Positions 9,687 to 19,900 of a DNA stretch of 64,000 nt are shown here, piece by piece; the stretch's first letter is position 1, and each line of letters starts with the position of its first letter. The DNA comes from JAFNAG01 sp963721405 (lineage in GTDB: Bacteria; Acidobacteriota; UBA6911). The translations under genes and the position numbers were made by a program. The stretch spans positions 1 to 64,000 of the forward strand of contig CAVRJA010000005.1 in the NCBI GenBank assembly GCA_963721405.1. Reading direction: 5' to 3'. The notes below the pieces were generated by a model. That model made no database searches. It was not told the origin of the DNA and saw only the letters and a program-made list of their open reading frames with translations.

Positions 9687-12038
9687 TCAGCGTGCAGTGG
9701 AAGGCTGCTGCATCGGGTATTCCTTCGGCGGTTCCACTCCTAGGAGCCAGCGGACGAAGTAATCCCAGCGCCTCCGCATCATATAGGACGACATCGTTCC
9801 GTAGCCGTGAGCCTGGTTGGGCAGCATCAGGAGGTCGAAGTCCTTGTTTGCCTTGATCAGAGCTTCAACCACCAGAAGCGTATTGTACGGGGGAACATTG
9901 TTGTCCATGGTCCCGTGAGCGAGCAGCAGGTGTCCTTTCAGGTTCTTGGCGACGGTCTGATTTGCCTCCACTTCATAGCTGTCGGTGCCGTCGGCGTTCT
10001 TGACGAGCAGGCCCTGGTACCTCTCGCCCCAGTCGTCTTCATATTCCCGCTGGTCATGGTTGCCCGACTCCGAGATTCCGACCTTGAAGAATTCCGGGTA
10101 GCGGAACATTGCGTCCGCCGCGATGAAACCGCCGCCGGAATGCCCCCAGATTGCAGCCCGGTCAATATCGATCCAGAGATTCTTCTGCGCGAGCTCCTTC
10201 ATACCTGCCATCTGGTCCGGGATCGTATTGTCGCGGCCCATAGCGCCGTAGTAAGCATCGTGGAAGGGTTTCGAACGGCCCGGAGTTCCCATGCCGTCGA
10301 TCGTGACCACGATGAAGCCGAGCTCCGCGAGCGCCTGGCGATCTCCGCGCGCCGCCGCGAACGACCTCGATCCGGTGCTGCCCGATTGCGGCCCCGGATA
10401 GGCATTGTTGATGATGGGGTATTTCCTGGAAGGATCGAAGTTGGTCGGCCGGAACATCAGACCGTATAGGTCTGTCTTGTTGTCGCGCGCCTTCACGGTA
10501 ATGGGTATAGGAGGTTTCCATCCGGCCGCGAGCAGCCTGGAAATGTCGGCCTGCTCGAGGCGCATGAGCTCGTTTCCGTTCTGGTCGCGCAGGACGACAA
10601 CCGGAGGCACATCGGGAGTGGAATAGTTGTCGACAATGAACTCTCCGGAAGGAGACAACTGAACGCTGTGGTCGCCGTTGACGGGTGTCAGGCTGATGTT
10701 GCCCGTGCCGTCCAGCCGGATCCGGTACAGGTGCCGGAAATAGGGATCCTGCCCCTTTTCCCGCCCCATCGCCGTATACCAGATTGTCCTGTTCTTCTCG
10801 TCGACACGCTCAATCTGGGTCACAGGCCCCTCGCCGGTGGTGATCTGGTTCTTCAGTTTTCCCGTCGTCAGATCATAAAGGTACAACTGTCCCCAATCGT
10901 CGCGCTGTGAATACCAGATGACCTCCTGGGTGGGCCAGAGCACCCGCCATCCGGTGCGCGACTCGTAGTGGGTGGCGACAGTCTCGTCAAACACCGTGCG
11001 CACTGCCCCCGTGCCGGCATCGGCGACACGCAGCACGGCCTGCTTGTGATCACGCGACGTGGAAGCGAACGCAAGCCGGGTCGAGTCCGGGCTCCACAGC
11101 ATATCGCTCAGGCTGAAATTGTCGCCCAGGGTTGCCCGGTGATAATCGGGGGGCATCTGCAGCCTGGTGACGTGTGCGCCATCGACATCGATGATCACCC
11201 GCTGGAGCATCGCGACGTCGGGGTCCCCCGGCAGCGGATATTTCCAGGCCCGCAGCAAGGGATGGCCTACCCTGGTTTCCACGAGATACATGTCCCCGAC
11301 CTTGCGCTCGTCCTGCTGGTATGTGGCGACCTTTTTCGAATCGGGCGACCAGAGGACGATGGCCCGGTCACTGCCGGCCCATCCCGCGTTGTCCGTGGCA
11401 TATCCGAAATCCTTGACGCCGTCGGTGGTGAGCTGTTTCTCCTGGCCCGTCGCCACGTCGCGGACCCAGAGGTTCCACTCGCGGATGAAGACCGCGCGCT
11501 TGCCGTCCGGGGAAGCCACCGCATTCCCGCCGCCCCGGCCGCCACCTCTCCCGCCGCCCCGTCCCCCGCCCGCGCCCCCACGCCCGACGGATGCCTGGCC
11601 CGTGGTTGCACACTTGTCGCCCCTTGCGTCACAGGACCAGCGACGCGATCCGGCATCGAAGGAGATGGTGCTGCCATCCGCCGAAATGTCGATGGTCTGA
11701 AAAGGCAGCCGGTTTGCCGTAGATTTTTCGCCGGAGGCGGCGGACAGCGCCGCGGCCAGCCTGGCATGATCGAATGCCGGTACGCGCGAGCGCGATGTCG
11801 GATTCGCGAGCACAAACTCGGCCCCATCTGCCGTGGTGTTGCGATACCAGAACCGTTCGCCAGTCAGCCAGTTGGCGGATACGCTGCCCCCAATGACGAG
11901 CGGATTCACCGACGGACCGAGCATCTTTTCGGCGCGCGCGTAGTCGTCGGCGGTGACAGCGCGCGGTTGTTGGGCGAAGGCCGGCGCGAAGCCGGCAATC
12001 AATACAGCGAGTAGTGCGAAGAATGCATTGCGTCGCAT
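9687..12038 (-). CDS. Secreted dipeptidyl peptidase IV-like serine peptidase (family S9)
   Basis: 783 residues with a Sec signal peptide (about 1-22, cut after AFA). Residues about 30-520 form the DPP-IV N-terminal beta-propeller (repeated WSPDS motifs). The C-terminal alpha/beta hydrolase has the triad: Ser in GHSGGG (around residue 631), Asp in GTMDNNVP (around 710) and His in NQAHGYG (around 741). Known family members release N-terminal dipeptides, often X-Pro, from peptides in the periplasm. An unusual Gly/Arg run (GRGGGRGGGRGGG within about residues 152-173) sits in a propeller blade. The nucleophile elbow is GHSGGG rather than the GWSYGG of classical DPP-IV, so specificity may differ. 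Confidence 0.9.
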   Translation of the reverse strand: MRRNAFFALLAVLIAGFAPAFAQQPRAVTADDYARAEKMLGPSVNPLVIGGSVSANWLTGERFWYRNTTADGAEFVLANPTSRSRVPAFDHARLAAALSAASGEKSTANRLPFQTIDISADGSTISFDAGSRRWSCDARGDKCATTGQASVGRGGAGGGRGGGRGGGRGGGNAVASPDGKRAVFIREWNLWVRDVATGQEKQLTTDGVKDFGYATDNAGWAGSDRAIVLWSPDSKKVATYQQDERKVGDMYLVETRVGHPLLRAWKYPLPGDPDVAMLQRVIIDVDGAHVTRLQMPPDYHRATLGDNFSLSDMLWSPDSTRLAFASTSRDHKQAVLRVADAGTGAVRTVFDETVATHYESRTGWRVLWPTQEVIWYSQRDDWGQLYLYDLTTGKLKNQITTGEGPVTQIERVDEKNRTIWYTAMGREKGQDPYFRHLYRIRLDGTGNISLTPVNGDHSVQLSPSGEFIVDNYSTPDVPPVVVLRDQNGNELMRLEQADISRLLAAGWKPPIPITVKARDNKTDLYGLMFRPTNFDPSRKYPIINNAYPGPQSGSTGSRSFAAARGDRQALAELGFIVVTIDGMGTPGRSKPFHDAYYGAMGRDNTIPDQMAGMKELAQKNLWIDIDRAAIWGHSGGGFIAADAMFRYPEFFKVGISESGNHDQREYEDDWGERYQGLLVKNADGTDSYEVEANQTVAKNLKGHLLLAHGTMDNNVPPYNTLLVVEALIKANKDFDLLMLPNQAHGYGTMSSYMMRRRWDYFVRWLLGVEPPKEYPMQQPSTAR

Positions 12039-12266
12039 ATGGTGTCCCCGTAAGAGTGTCGTCGTCTGTTTCCTGCAAATGCCGCCAAAATATCACTAAT
12101 TCGGCCATGGTTCAGTTGATTTCTGAAGTATGCCTTCCGCTGGAAAAATGATGTTAAGATGGATAGTATTCTGAGTTGGCATCGTTGGTTGACGGGCTGG
12201 GAGGAAGAAGGCGGATCGCAGCCAGGACCATATGTGGCAAACCTTTTTCAGTGGAGAGGAACTTTG

Positions 12267-12866
12267 ATGCAATGGCTCATCCTCGCGCTCTTGATCATGG
12301 GGCAGGCCCCCGATAAAGGGGCTCAGACGAACCTTGCCGACGATGTCCTGATGGGCGGTCCGGATTCCCCTGTCAAAATCGAACTTTTCTCCGATTTCCA
12401 ATGTCCGGCGTGCCGGACCTTCTACCTCGACACCGTGACACGCCTCCTGTCCGAGTATTCCGGCGCCAAGAGAGTCTGCATCGTCTTCCGTGATTTCCCG
12501 CTCGAGATGCACCCGGTTGGGAGAGTAGCGGCGCGATATTCGGTTGCTGCGAAATCGCTGGGACACGATCAGTGGTTGAAGGTGATCGAATATCTCTACA
12601 CCTGCCAGGCGGAATGGTCCTACAACGGCAAAATCGAACCTGTCCTGTCGAGGATCCTGTCTGCTCAAGAGATGGTCAAGCTGAGGGAGGAGTTGAAGAG
12701 TCCATCGATCGAACAGGCGATTGACCGCTCAGTCTCGCTGGGAAACAGCAGGGGCGTGACCTCAACTCCCACGTTTTTTGCCACCATGGGCGGCAAGGAA
12801 CAGAAGGTGGCGAGCCCGATGCAGTTTGAGGTTCTGAAGGCCTTCATCGATCCCTATCTGAAATAA
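12267..12866 (+). CDS. DsbA-like thioredoxin-fold oxidoreductase
   Basis: 199 residues. A short N-terminal hydrophobic segment (WLILALLIMG) suggests export or membrane anchoring. The thioredoxin fold has the active site FQCPACR (Cys46 and Cys49) and the cis-proline region TSTPTFFA near residue 170, matching the DsbA/thioredoxin_4 group (PF13462). The expected role is disulfide formation or isomerisation outside the cytoplasm. ATG at 12267 is preceded by GGAGAGGA at the right spacing; an in-frame ATG at 12159 would add 36 residues that do not look like a signal. It stands alone, divergent from the DPP-IV gene. Confidence 0.8.
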   Translation: MQWLILALLIMGQAPDKGAQTNLADDVLMGGPDSPVKIELFSDFQCPACRTFYLDTVTRLLSEYSGAKRVCIVFRDFPLEMHPVGRVAARYSVAAKSLGHDQWLKVIEYLYTCQAEWSYNGKIEPVLSRILSAQEMVKLREELKSPSIEQAIDRSVSLGNSRGVTSTPTFFATMGGKEQKVASPMQFEVLKAFIDPYLK

Positions 12867-13122
12867 TGCCCAGTTCTCCCTGATCACTGCGACCGCAAGC
12901 CGGGGATCGTTGCCGTGGGACCAGCTACCCGGGATCGGCTCGTCCCGGACCCGCCGATTTTCTACATGGCCGAGGGATCGGGGAACATCTGCATGGCCAG
13001 CCCCAAGGGGCGATAACACTGGGAGCAGATCTGGGGAACCGGATACCGTATCCACCACACTTAGCCTCAATTGGCAAGTCGGCTGCAATGCGGCGGGCCG
13101 CTGTCCCTGGCCGCCCCCGGTT

Positions 13123-13452
13123 TCAATCAAGCGTTCCGCGAAAATAGGCGAGGTGCCATTCGCAGCGGCATTTCTTGTCCCAGGGCCGCGCGCATTTTAA
13201 GATCAGCTCTACCTGTGCATCCCCCTCTTCCTTCGATATGGGTCCCGAGCTGTCGACGGATTCGAGGCCGGTAAAGTCGTCCCACCATCTTACAATTGTG
13301 TAAACCTCGCAGACCGGACAGAGAAAATATGAGTCAGTGTGTTCATCTCCCATGATGCTGCCGGACATGGAAGCGAAGAGGTTCTCGGCGGTGAACGGTC
13401 TCCTGCATTTCAGGCACTGCATTTTCTCTGTCGTCGGCGACTCTTCCTGCAT
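13123..13452 (-). CDS. Small cysteine-rich (zinc-ribbon-like) protein, function unknown
   Basis: 109 residues. Two paired-cysteine knuckles are visible, CLKC at residues 13-16 and CPVC at about 45-48, followed later by CARPWDKKCRC. This suggests one or two zinc sites. FLCPVCEVYTIVRWWDDF resembles a family of short uncharacterised bacterial proteins that carry a CPxC(D/E)VYTV motif. GGAGG lies 8 bases before the ATG, supporting translation. It converges with the preceding thioredoxin-fold gene. No function can be assigned. Confidence 0.6.
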   Translation of the reverse strand: MQEESPTTEKMQCLKCRRPFTAENLFASMSGSIMGDEHTDSYFLCPVCEVYTIVRWWDDFTGLESVDSSGPISKEEGDAQVELILKCARPWDKKCRCEWHLAYFRGTLD

Positions 13453-13602
13453 GGTGTCGGCCTCCAGGCCCTGACGATCTTCCTGGGGAACCCCTCCGGC
13501 AACGTGAGCGGATACGTCAACTGGTTGAGGATCTCATCCCCGGCCAGAGGAAGGCGAGGATGAGCCCCTCCGCGAACTCTCCCCGAACACTGTACACGAT
13601 AA

Positions 13603-13953
13603 TCCTTCGATGCTCGTGGCATAACCGAGCGTATCCTGATCGGCTCATTTGTCTTTGGCATCATAGGGCTGTTCACGATCATCGGCGTGATGACCCCTGG
13701 CGTCGGCTGGTTCCTCTACCTGTTCCTGATCCCATTCTGGGCGATGTTCCCCATCATCGTGGTCGGCACGAGGGGCGCCCTCATCCTGCTCATCGCCTAC
13801 CTGGTCTGTTTCCCCGCGGCAAAGCTGGTGCTGGCTCGCGCCCGGTGGTATCGAAAGGCGAAGGCTGCGCTCCAGAGCAAGGGAGTCGCCCAGATCGGCG
13901 GCTTTACCGTCAGGAGCGGAGGGACATCGAGCTCCTCATGGAGCTCGAAGTAA
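13603..13953 (+). pseudogene. C-terminal remnant of a TPM/YgcG-type membrane protein
   Basis: The frame opens after a TAA at 13600-13602 with no standard start for 28 codons (the first is GTG at 13687). It encodes two membrane segments (SFVFGIIGLFTIIGVM and WFLYLFLIPFWAMFPIIVVG), then LVLARARWYRKAKAAL and a short Gly/Ser tail. This matches the end of TPM-domain (DUF477) proteins, which have an N-terminal extracytoplasmic TPM domain, two helices and a Gly/Ser-rich tail. The TPM domain is absent here, so the gene looks decayed, although a short functional protein from the GTG cannot be excluded. Confidence 0.45.
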
Positions 13954-14073
13954 TCGAAGGGCGCACCTTCCATCCGTGCCTTCACGCCGTTTGCGGGGAC
14001 ATCCCGGCGGCCTCCGTGGCCGGCGTATCCGGCATCGGTGAAAAAGACGAGGGGCATTCACGGAATCGCGGGC

Positions 14074-15312
14074 TCACCTCTTTCGCGACTTGTGGTCGTG
14101 GCGGTCGAGCGATCCGGCGTTGAGAGCCTGGTCGAGGTCGGCAATCAGGTCGGCGACATCCTCGATGCCGACGGAGAGCCGGATGAGCCCGTCAGCAAGG
14201 CCGCGTTGCTGGCGCAGTTCGCGGGGAATGGAGGCGTGTGTCATGAGCGCGGGGGCCTCGATCAGCGACTCCACGCCCCCCAGCGATTCGGCAAGGGCAA
14301 AGATCCGTGTGGAGCTGACCACCCGGCGCGCCGCCTCCAGCCCGCCGCTCGCTTCGAAACTCACCATGCCTCCGTATCCGCTCATCTGCCGGGAGGCCAG
14401 GTCGTGCTGCGGATGGTCCTCGCGGCCCGGATAATTGACTTGCGTCACTCGGCGCTGAGCGGCAAGAAAATCGGCCACCGCCGCGGCATTGGCGCAGTGT
14501 CTCTCCATCCGAAGACCGAGAGTCTTGAGGCCGCGCAGGATCAGCCACGCATCGGTCGGCCCGGGCACTGCCCCGATCGCGTTCTGCAAGAAGGCCAGCC
14601 GCGCGTGCAGGTCCGGGTCGTTGACAATGATCGCGCCGCCCACAACGTCGGAGTGGCCGTTCAAGTATTTCGTGGTCGAGTGGACTACAGCCGTGGCCCC
14701 GATTTCCAGCGGCCGCTGCAGCACAGGGGTGGCGAAGGTGTTGTCCACCCATACGGGGACTCCCGCGGACCGGGCAATGTCGATGCAGGCGCCCAGGTCG
14801 ATGACCCTGAGCAGCGGATTGGTCGGCGATTCGAGCCACACCATGCGCGTGTTGGGCCTGAGCGCAGCCGCAAGGTTGCGCGGGTCCTCGACCGCGGCGA
14901 ATGTCGTCTCGATTCCCGAAGAAGGGTGGAAGATGTTCTCGAACAGCCGGTATGTTCCGCCGTAGACATCATCGCCGCACACGACGTGATCGCCGGGCGA
15001 GAGCAGGTGCATCGCCGTGGCATGCGCCGCGCTGCCGCTCGCGAAGGCGAGCCCGAATGCTCCGCCCTCGAGTGCCGCCAGGCACGCCTCGAGGGCCGTG
15101 CGCGTGGGATTGCCGGTGCGCGAGTATTCATAGCCCTTGTGCCGTCCGGGCGCAGCCTGGACGAAGGTTGCAGTGTTGAAGATGGGTGTCATGATGGCGC
15201 CTGTCGACGGATCAGGGGCCTGGCCCGCATGCACCGCCAGCGTTGCCAGTCCCGGTTTTTTCGCTGCCGTGTCCGTCCGGCCTTGCCGGCCTCGTTTCTC
15301 GTCCATAGTCAT
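14074..15312 (-). CDS. Cystathionine gamma-lyase / gamma-synthase family PLP enzyme
   Basis: 412 residues, the usual length for the Cys/Met metabolism PLP family (PF01053). Landmarks: YEYSRTGNPT (substrate and PLP phosphate region), FASGSAAHATA, WVDNTFATP with the cofactor-binding Asp, and HSTTKYLNGHSD with the Schiff-base Lys215. The start codon overlaps the stop of the upstream cystathionine beta-synthase by four bases (ATGA), so the two are translationally coupled. Together they would convert homocysteine plus serine to cystathionine and then cysteine, which favours gamma-lyase over gamma-synthase. A second in-frame ATG two codons in is possible. Confidence 0.85.
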   Translation of the reverse strand: MTMDEKRGRQGRTDTAAKKPGLATLAVHAGQAPDPSTGAIMTPIFNTATFVQAAPGRHKGYEYSRTGNPTRTALEACLAALEGGAFGLAFASGSAAHATAMHLLSPGDHVVCGDDVYGGTYRLFENIFHPSSGIETTFAAVEDPRNLAAALRPNTRMVWLESPTNPLLRVIDLGACIDIARSAGVPVWVDNTFATPVLQRPLEIGATAVVHSTTKYLNGHSDVVGGAIIVNDPDLHARLAFLQNAIGAVPGPTDAWLILRGLKTLGLRMERHCANAAAVADFLAAQRRVTQVNYPGREDHPQHDLASRQMSGYGGMVSFEASGGLEAARRVVSSTRIFALAESLGGVESLIEAPALMTHASIPRELRQQRGLADGLIRLSVGIEDVADLIADLDQALNAGSLDRHDHKSRKR

Positions 15313-16691
15313 GTGCTCTGCTCGGGAATGCGTTTTGCCAGATAGTCGATCAGATCAATCTTCGTGATGACCCCCACGATGCTCTCACCGTCCAGAACGA
15401 CGATGATATCGCCGTGACCGAAGAGATCGCTCACCAGCGCAATGCGGGTCGCGAGGGTGACGGTGGAGAAATCGGCTTCCACGACATGCTCCACCGGATC
15501 ATCCGGATAGTGTCCTGGTTCCGCCATGTGGCGCAGGATGTCTATTTCGGCGACCACGCCTGCCAGTTTGCCGTCGCGCGTCACGGGCAGGCAGGAAATG
15601 CCGTGAGCCTTCATTTTGGCGATTACATCGCGGATCTTCTCCGGCGCTGCTGCCGTGATCACCGTGCCGGAACCCTTGGCCGCCATCAGGTCGGCGACGG
15701 TTCCGATCGGATCAGGCTCCAGAAACCCGTTTTGCCTCATCCAGTCGTCATCGAAGATCTTTGAAAGGTATTTCTGAGCCGAATCAGCGAGCAGTACGAG
15801 GACGTTCAACTTCCCGCCCGCCATCTCCGCATACTTGATGGCGCCGGCAACGGCGGCGCCCCCGGAACCGCCGCAGAAGATCCCCTCGCGCCGGGCCAGG
15901 TCCCGCGTCATCAGAAAACATTCCTTGTCGTTGACGCGGATGATTTCGTCAATGATGCCGAGGTTCATGGTGCCCGGGAGAAAGTCCTCGCCGATCCCCT
16001 CCACCTTGTAGGGCCGCGGTTTCACCATCGTCCCGGTCTTGACGTAATCGTAGTAGAGCGAGCCGACCGGATCCACACCGACGATTTTGACAGCCGGCTT
16101 CTTTTCCTTGAAAAAGCGTGCGCAACCGGAAATCGTTCCCCCGGTGCCCATGCCTGCCACGAACACATCCAACTCGCCGCCGGTTTGTGCCCAGATCTCA
16201 GGCGCCGTCGAGACGTAGTGGGCTTCGGGATTGGCGGGGTTGTAGTACTGGTTGGCGAGTACGGCGCCCGGTGTCTCTTCCGCCAGCCGGCGGGCAACGC
16301 TGTAATAGCTTCGCGGATCTTCCGGGTCCACGTGGGTGGGGCAAACCACCACCCGTGCGCCCAAAGCCTGGAGCGATTTGATTTTCTCCTCGGACATCTT
16401 GTCGGGCATGATGAAAATGGTCTTGTAGCCGCGAATCGCCGCGACCAGGGCCAGCCCCATGCCTGTGTTGCCGCTGGTGGCCTCTACAATGGTTCCGCCA
16501 GGCTTGAGCAGGCCGCGGCGCTCATAATCCCGAATGATATTGATCGCGACCCGGTCTTTCATCGAGCCGCCCGGGTTGAGGTATTCAAGCTTGACGTAGA
16601 TCCCGGCGTCGACGTGCGCGCCCACCTTGTTCAGCTTGACGATAGGCGTGCCGCCGATGGCTTCCAGAATGTTGTCAACCGCGCCTTTCAT
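15309..16691 (-). CDS. cbs: Cystathionine beta-synthase with C-terminal CBS-domain pair
   Basis: 460 residues. The N-terminal two thirds is a fold-type II PLP enzyme: NPGGSMKDRVA with Lys45 as the Schiff-base residue, EATSGNTGMGLA, and GMGTGGTISG for the phosphate. The C-terminal part (about 325-455) has two CBS domains (MKAHGISCLPVTRDGKLAGVV and GDIIVVLDGESIVGVITK), as in regulated eukaryotic and bacterial cystathionine beta-synthases; cysteine synthases usually lack them. The reaction is serine plus homocysteine to cystathionine. First gene of a two-gene operon with the gamma-lyase. The pair indicates reverse transsulfuration from methionine to cysteine. Confidence 0.88.
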   Translation of the reverse strand: MKGAVDNILEAIGGTPIVKLNKVGAHVDAGIYVKLEYLNPGGSMKDRVAINIIRDYERRGLLKPGGTIVEATSGNTGMGLALVAAIRGYKTIFIMPDKMSEEKIKSLQALGARVVVCPTHVDPEDPRSYYSVARRLAEETPGAVLANQYYNPANPEAHYVSTAPEIWAQTGGELDVFVAGMGTGGTISGCARFFKEKKPAVKIVGVDPVGSLYYDYVKTGTMVKPRPYKVEGIGEDFLPGTMNLGIIDEIIRVNDKECFLMTRDLARREGIFCGGSGGAAVAGAIKYAEMAGGKLNVLVLLADSAQKYLSKIFDDDWMRQNGFLEPDPIGTVADLMAAKGSGTVITAAAPEKIRDVIAKMKAHGISCLPVTRDGKLAGVVAEIDILRHMAEPGHYPDDPVEHVVEADFSTVTLATRIALVSDLFGHGDIIVVLDGESIVGVITKIDLIDYLAKRIPEQST

Positions 16692-16788
16692 GTGCGCCCT
16701 CTCGCATCATACTACGGCCGCTTCGACGATCATGCTACCAACCATAACAGCCAGTCAGTCCTTAGGTAAGGGACATCGAAACTGACCT

Positions 16789-16892
16789 GGCCACGAAATA
16801 CACGAAACATGCGAAAGCCATACATGTCATCGTGGTTCACAGTCTGTCCCACGCCCTTCTGTCGCTGGACATTTTTCGTGTATTTCGTGGCC
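16789..16892. repeat. 19-bp perfect inverted repeat built of 9-base units
   Basis: GGCCACGAAATACACGAAA at 16789-16807 is matched by its exact reverse complement at 16874-16892, with 66 bases between. The left arm continues as 9-base units (CACGAAATA, CACGAAACA, TGCGAAAGC). It lies in the 253-base gap between the tricorn gene stop and the CBS gene start. It could fold into a long stem. CACGAAATA-type strings recur in the intergenic DNA of many bacteria (from memory). Confidence 0.7.
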
Positions 16893-16944
16893 CCCGTTCC
16901 ACCGGAAGCACACTTCCGTTGCCGCGATTTTGATGATCCCCGAT

Positions 16945-19900
16945 CTACTTTTTGATGGGAGAGCGATTTTCGTAAGCGGGCCGCTTTGGTTTTGCAGGCG
17001 GCTTTTCCGCGAGCCTGCGCAGCACCTCCTGGATGCCGCGGTCCAGTTGCGGATCCTGTCCCTTGGCCATGAGACCGGGATCATCCACGACTTCGATATC
17101 CGGATCGACGCCGTGCCCTTCCGCAAACCACGTTCCCTGCGGGGTGTACATCCGGAATGTCGGTACGGTAACGCTCCCGCCGTCGATCAGCACAGGCACA
17201 CCGCTGATTCCGATCAGCCCTCCCCAGGTGCGCATGCCGATCAGGGGGCCGAGACCGGCCTCCCGAAAGAAATACGGGAACGCATCCCCACCCGATCCGC
17301 TCCAGCCGTTGATCAACATGACCTTGGGACCGAAGTTGGCGACGGGCGGCCACTGCCAGTCGCTTCCGTCACGCACTCCCCAATAGCTCAACGCCGGACG
17401 GTCGAGCAGCTCGATGAAACGGTCGGGAATCTGCCCCCCGCTGTTGAAGCGCTCATCGATGATCAACCCTTCTTTGTTAATCTGCGCGCGGAACTGGCGC
17501 ACAAGATCGTCCTGCCCGCCGGCGCCCGTGTCGGGCACATAGATGTAGCCTACTCGGCCCTTGGACACCTGCTCCACCCGGCGGCGGTTCTTTTCCACCC
17601 AGTTCAAATAACGGAGCCGCTCTTCGCCGGCAAGCGCTTTCACGAGTACCTGTCTCGCTCCCTGGAGTGTCGGCCGATCGCTTACAGTCAACCGGACAGC
17701 CTGGCCCGCCATTCCCTGGAATGAGGCCCACGGATCCAGGGTGACATCGAGCGACGTGCCATTGACGGCCAGGATGTAATCTCCCTCGTGAACGTTCACG
17801 CCCGGCTCCGCGAGCGGCGACCGCGTGTTTTCATCCCAGCCGGCCCCGGTGATGATGGTCTTGATCCTGTAAGCGCCGTTCTCGAGCGCCCAGTCGACGC
17901 CCAGCATCCCGACACCCCGCTGCAGCGGCTTCTCCAACTCGCCGCCGCCACGGTAGGTGTGAGAGGAATTCAGCTCGGCGATCAGTTCCCCGATGATGTA
18001 ATTCACATCCCAGCGGGTGATGGCGTCCTGCAGCAGGCGGCCGTAGCGCTCCTTCATCGCATTCCAGTCGACGCCGTGCATTCCCGGGTCATAAAAATAA
18101 TCCCGGCAGAATCGCCAGACATCGTTGAAGATCTGGCGCCACTCGGCCCGGGGGTCGACGGTCATCTCCAGCTCTTTGGTGCGCAGCGTCTTTTCGATTT
18201 TCTGGGACGGTTTGAGGTCAAGAATGGCGAAAGTCTGGTCCTTGCGCACCAGGAGTTTCTTCCCGTCGGCCGACAGAAGGAAATCGTCGACGCCGTCAAT
18301 GACCGTTTCTTCCTTCCGCTCCTTGAGATCGAAATAAACGATGGTGCTTTTCGCCTCCGGGGCAGCGCCCGTGTGTGGCCGGCGGAGGTAGACGACTTTT
18401 CCCTCCGCCCCCGCCAGCCCACCGTAGTTGCCGGCTGCGGGAGGCAGGACCACTGCCCGTTCTTCGAAACCATCAATGTCGATGGCGACGGGGGTCGGCG
18501 CCGCGACTGCAGGCGGGGTTTGGGATCCCCCTTCAGGTTTCCCCTTTTCCGGGGCAGCCGCTTCCTTGCCTTTTTCCTCGTCATCACGAGGTGCCGTCGG
18601 CGACGCGATGTCGCGGCGCAGCGGCACCGCGACGATGCGGGTGGTGTTGGCATAGATCCATGAGGTGTCGAGATCGCTGTAATACGAGCGAAAGGTCCGG
18701 CTGGACAGGAGGTACAAGTACTTTCCTTCCGGGTCGAACGACGGCGTTCCCGAGTCATATGCCCCCGAAGTGACCTGGTATCGCCGGCCGTTTTGGGCAT
18801 CGAAGAGGAAGACCGCCTCGATGCGATCCTCGAGCGCCCGCGACCAGGCAAGCCAGCGGCTGTCGGCCGACCAGCTCACGCGGAAGGCGTCCAGGTCGCC
18901 CTCATACATGTAGAGACCCTTGTCCACGTCCCGTACCTGCCGTGTATCCCGGTCGACGATCCTGATGTTCATGGCCTTGTCGACAAAGGCGAGCCTCTTG
19001 CCGTCGGGGGACCAATAGGGCCTGTATCGGAACCCCGGCCCGAGCGAGGTCAGCTTTTCCTCTTCTCCCGATCCGTCGGCGGCGCGGATTGCAAGTTCGT
19101 ATTCCCCGGAACGATCCGTCCAGTAGGCAAGGGATTTGCCGTCGGGCGACCACACCGGATACCGCTCGGCCGAGCCGGGAGTGCGTGTCATGTCCAGAAC
19201 CGGCCCATTCTCCTCCGGAACCGAGAAGACCTCCCCCCGAGCCTCGAAAAGCGCCCGCTTGCCCGTGGGAGAAATCCAGTAATCCTGGATCAAACCCGAA
19301 ACGTTTTCGACCGACGGCCGCAGCGAAGCCTCGTCCGTGACCACCTGGATCTTCACTTCGTTATAGCGCTCGCTCTTGAGGTCAAGCAGGTACAGCCGTC
19401 CGCCAGACTCGAAGACCATGTCGGTGGGGCCGATGGAGGGAAAGTGAACGTCGTAGGGATCGAGTTTGGTTACCTGCCGGGTTTTCCGGGTGTCGATGTC
19501 GTAAGCCCATATGTTGAGGTGTTGCTCGGGGCCCCGGTCGGACAGGTAGTAGATCGTCCTGCCGTGCCACATGGGCAGGGAATCGTTCGCGGGATTGTTT
19601 GTGATGTTTTGAGCGGTCATCGACTTAAGGTTCAGGAGCCAGATGTCGGGCGCCCAGCCGCCGCGGTAGTATTTCCAGGTGCGGAAGTCTGTGCTCTCAG
19701 GCACGTACGCCAGCCACTCGCCGTCCGGCGATATGGCGCCGAATTCGCCGTAAGGAACCGGCAACTTTTCCGGCAGCCCGCCGTCTCTGGAGAGCTTGTA
19801 GAGCTGGTTAAACCGGTCCCTGCCGCTCTGCATTCCGGAGGCAAAAAAGATCGAACGGCCATCCGGGTACCAACCGAGCACGCGGTCCTCAGCGGGATCG

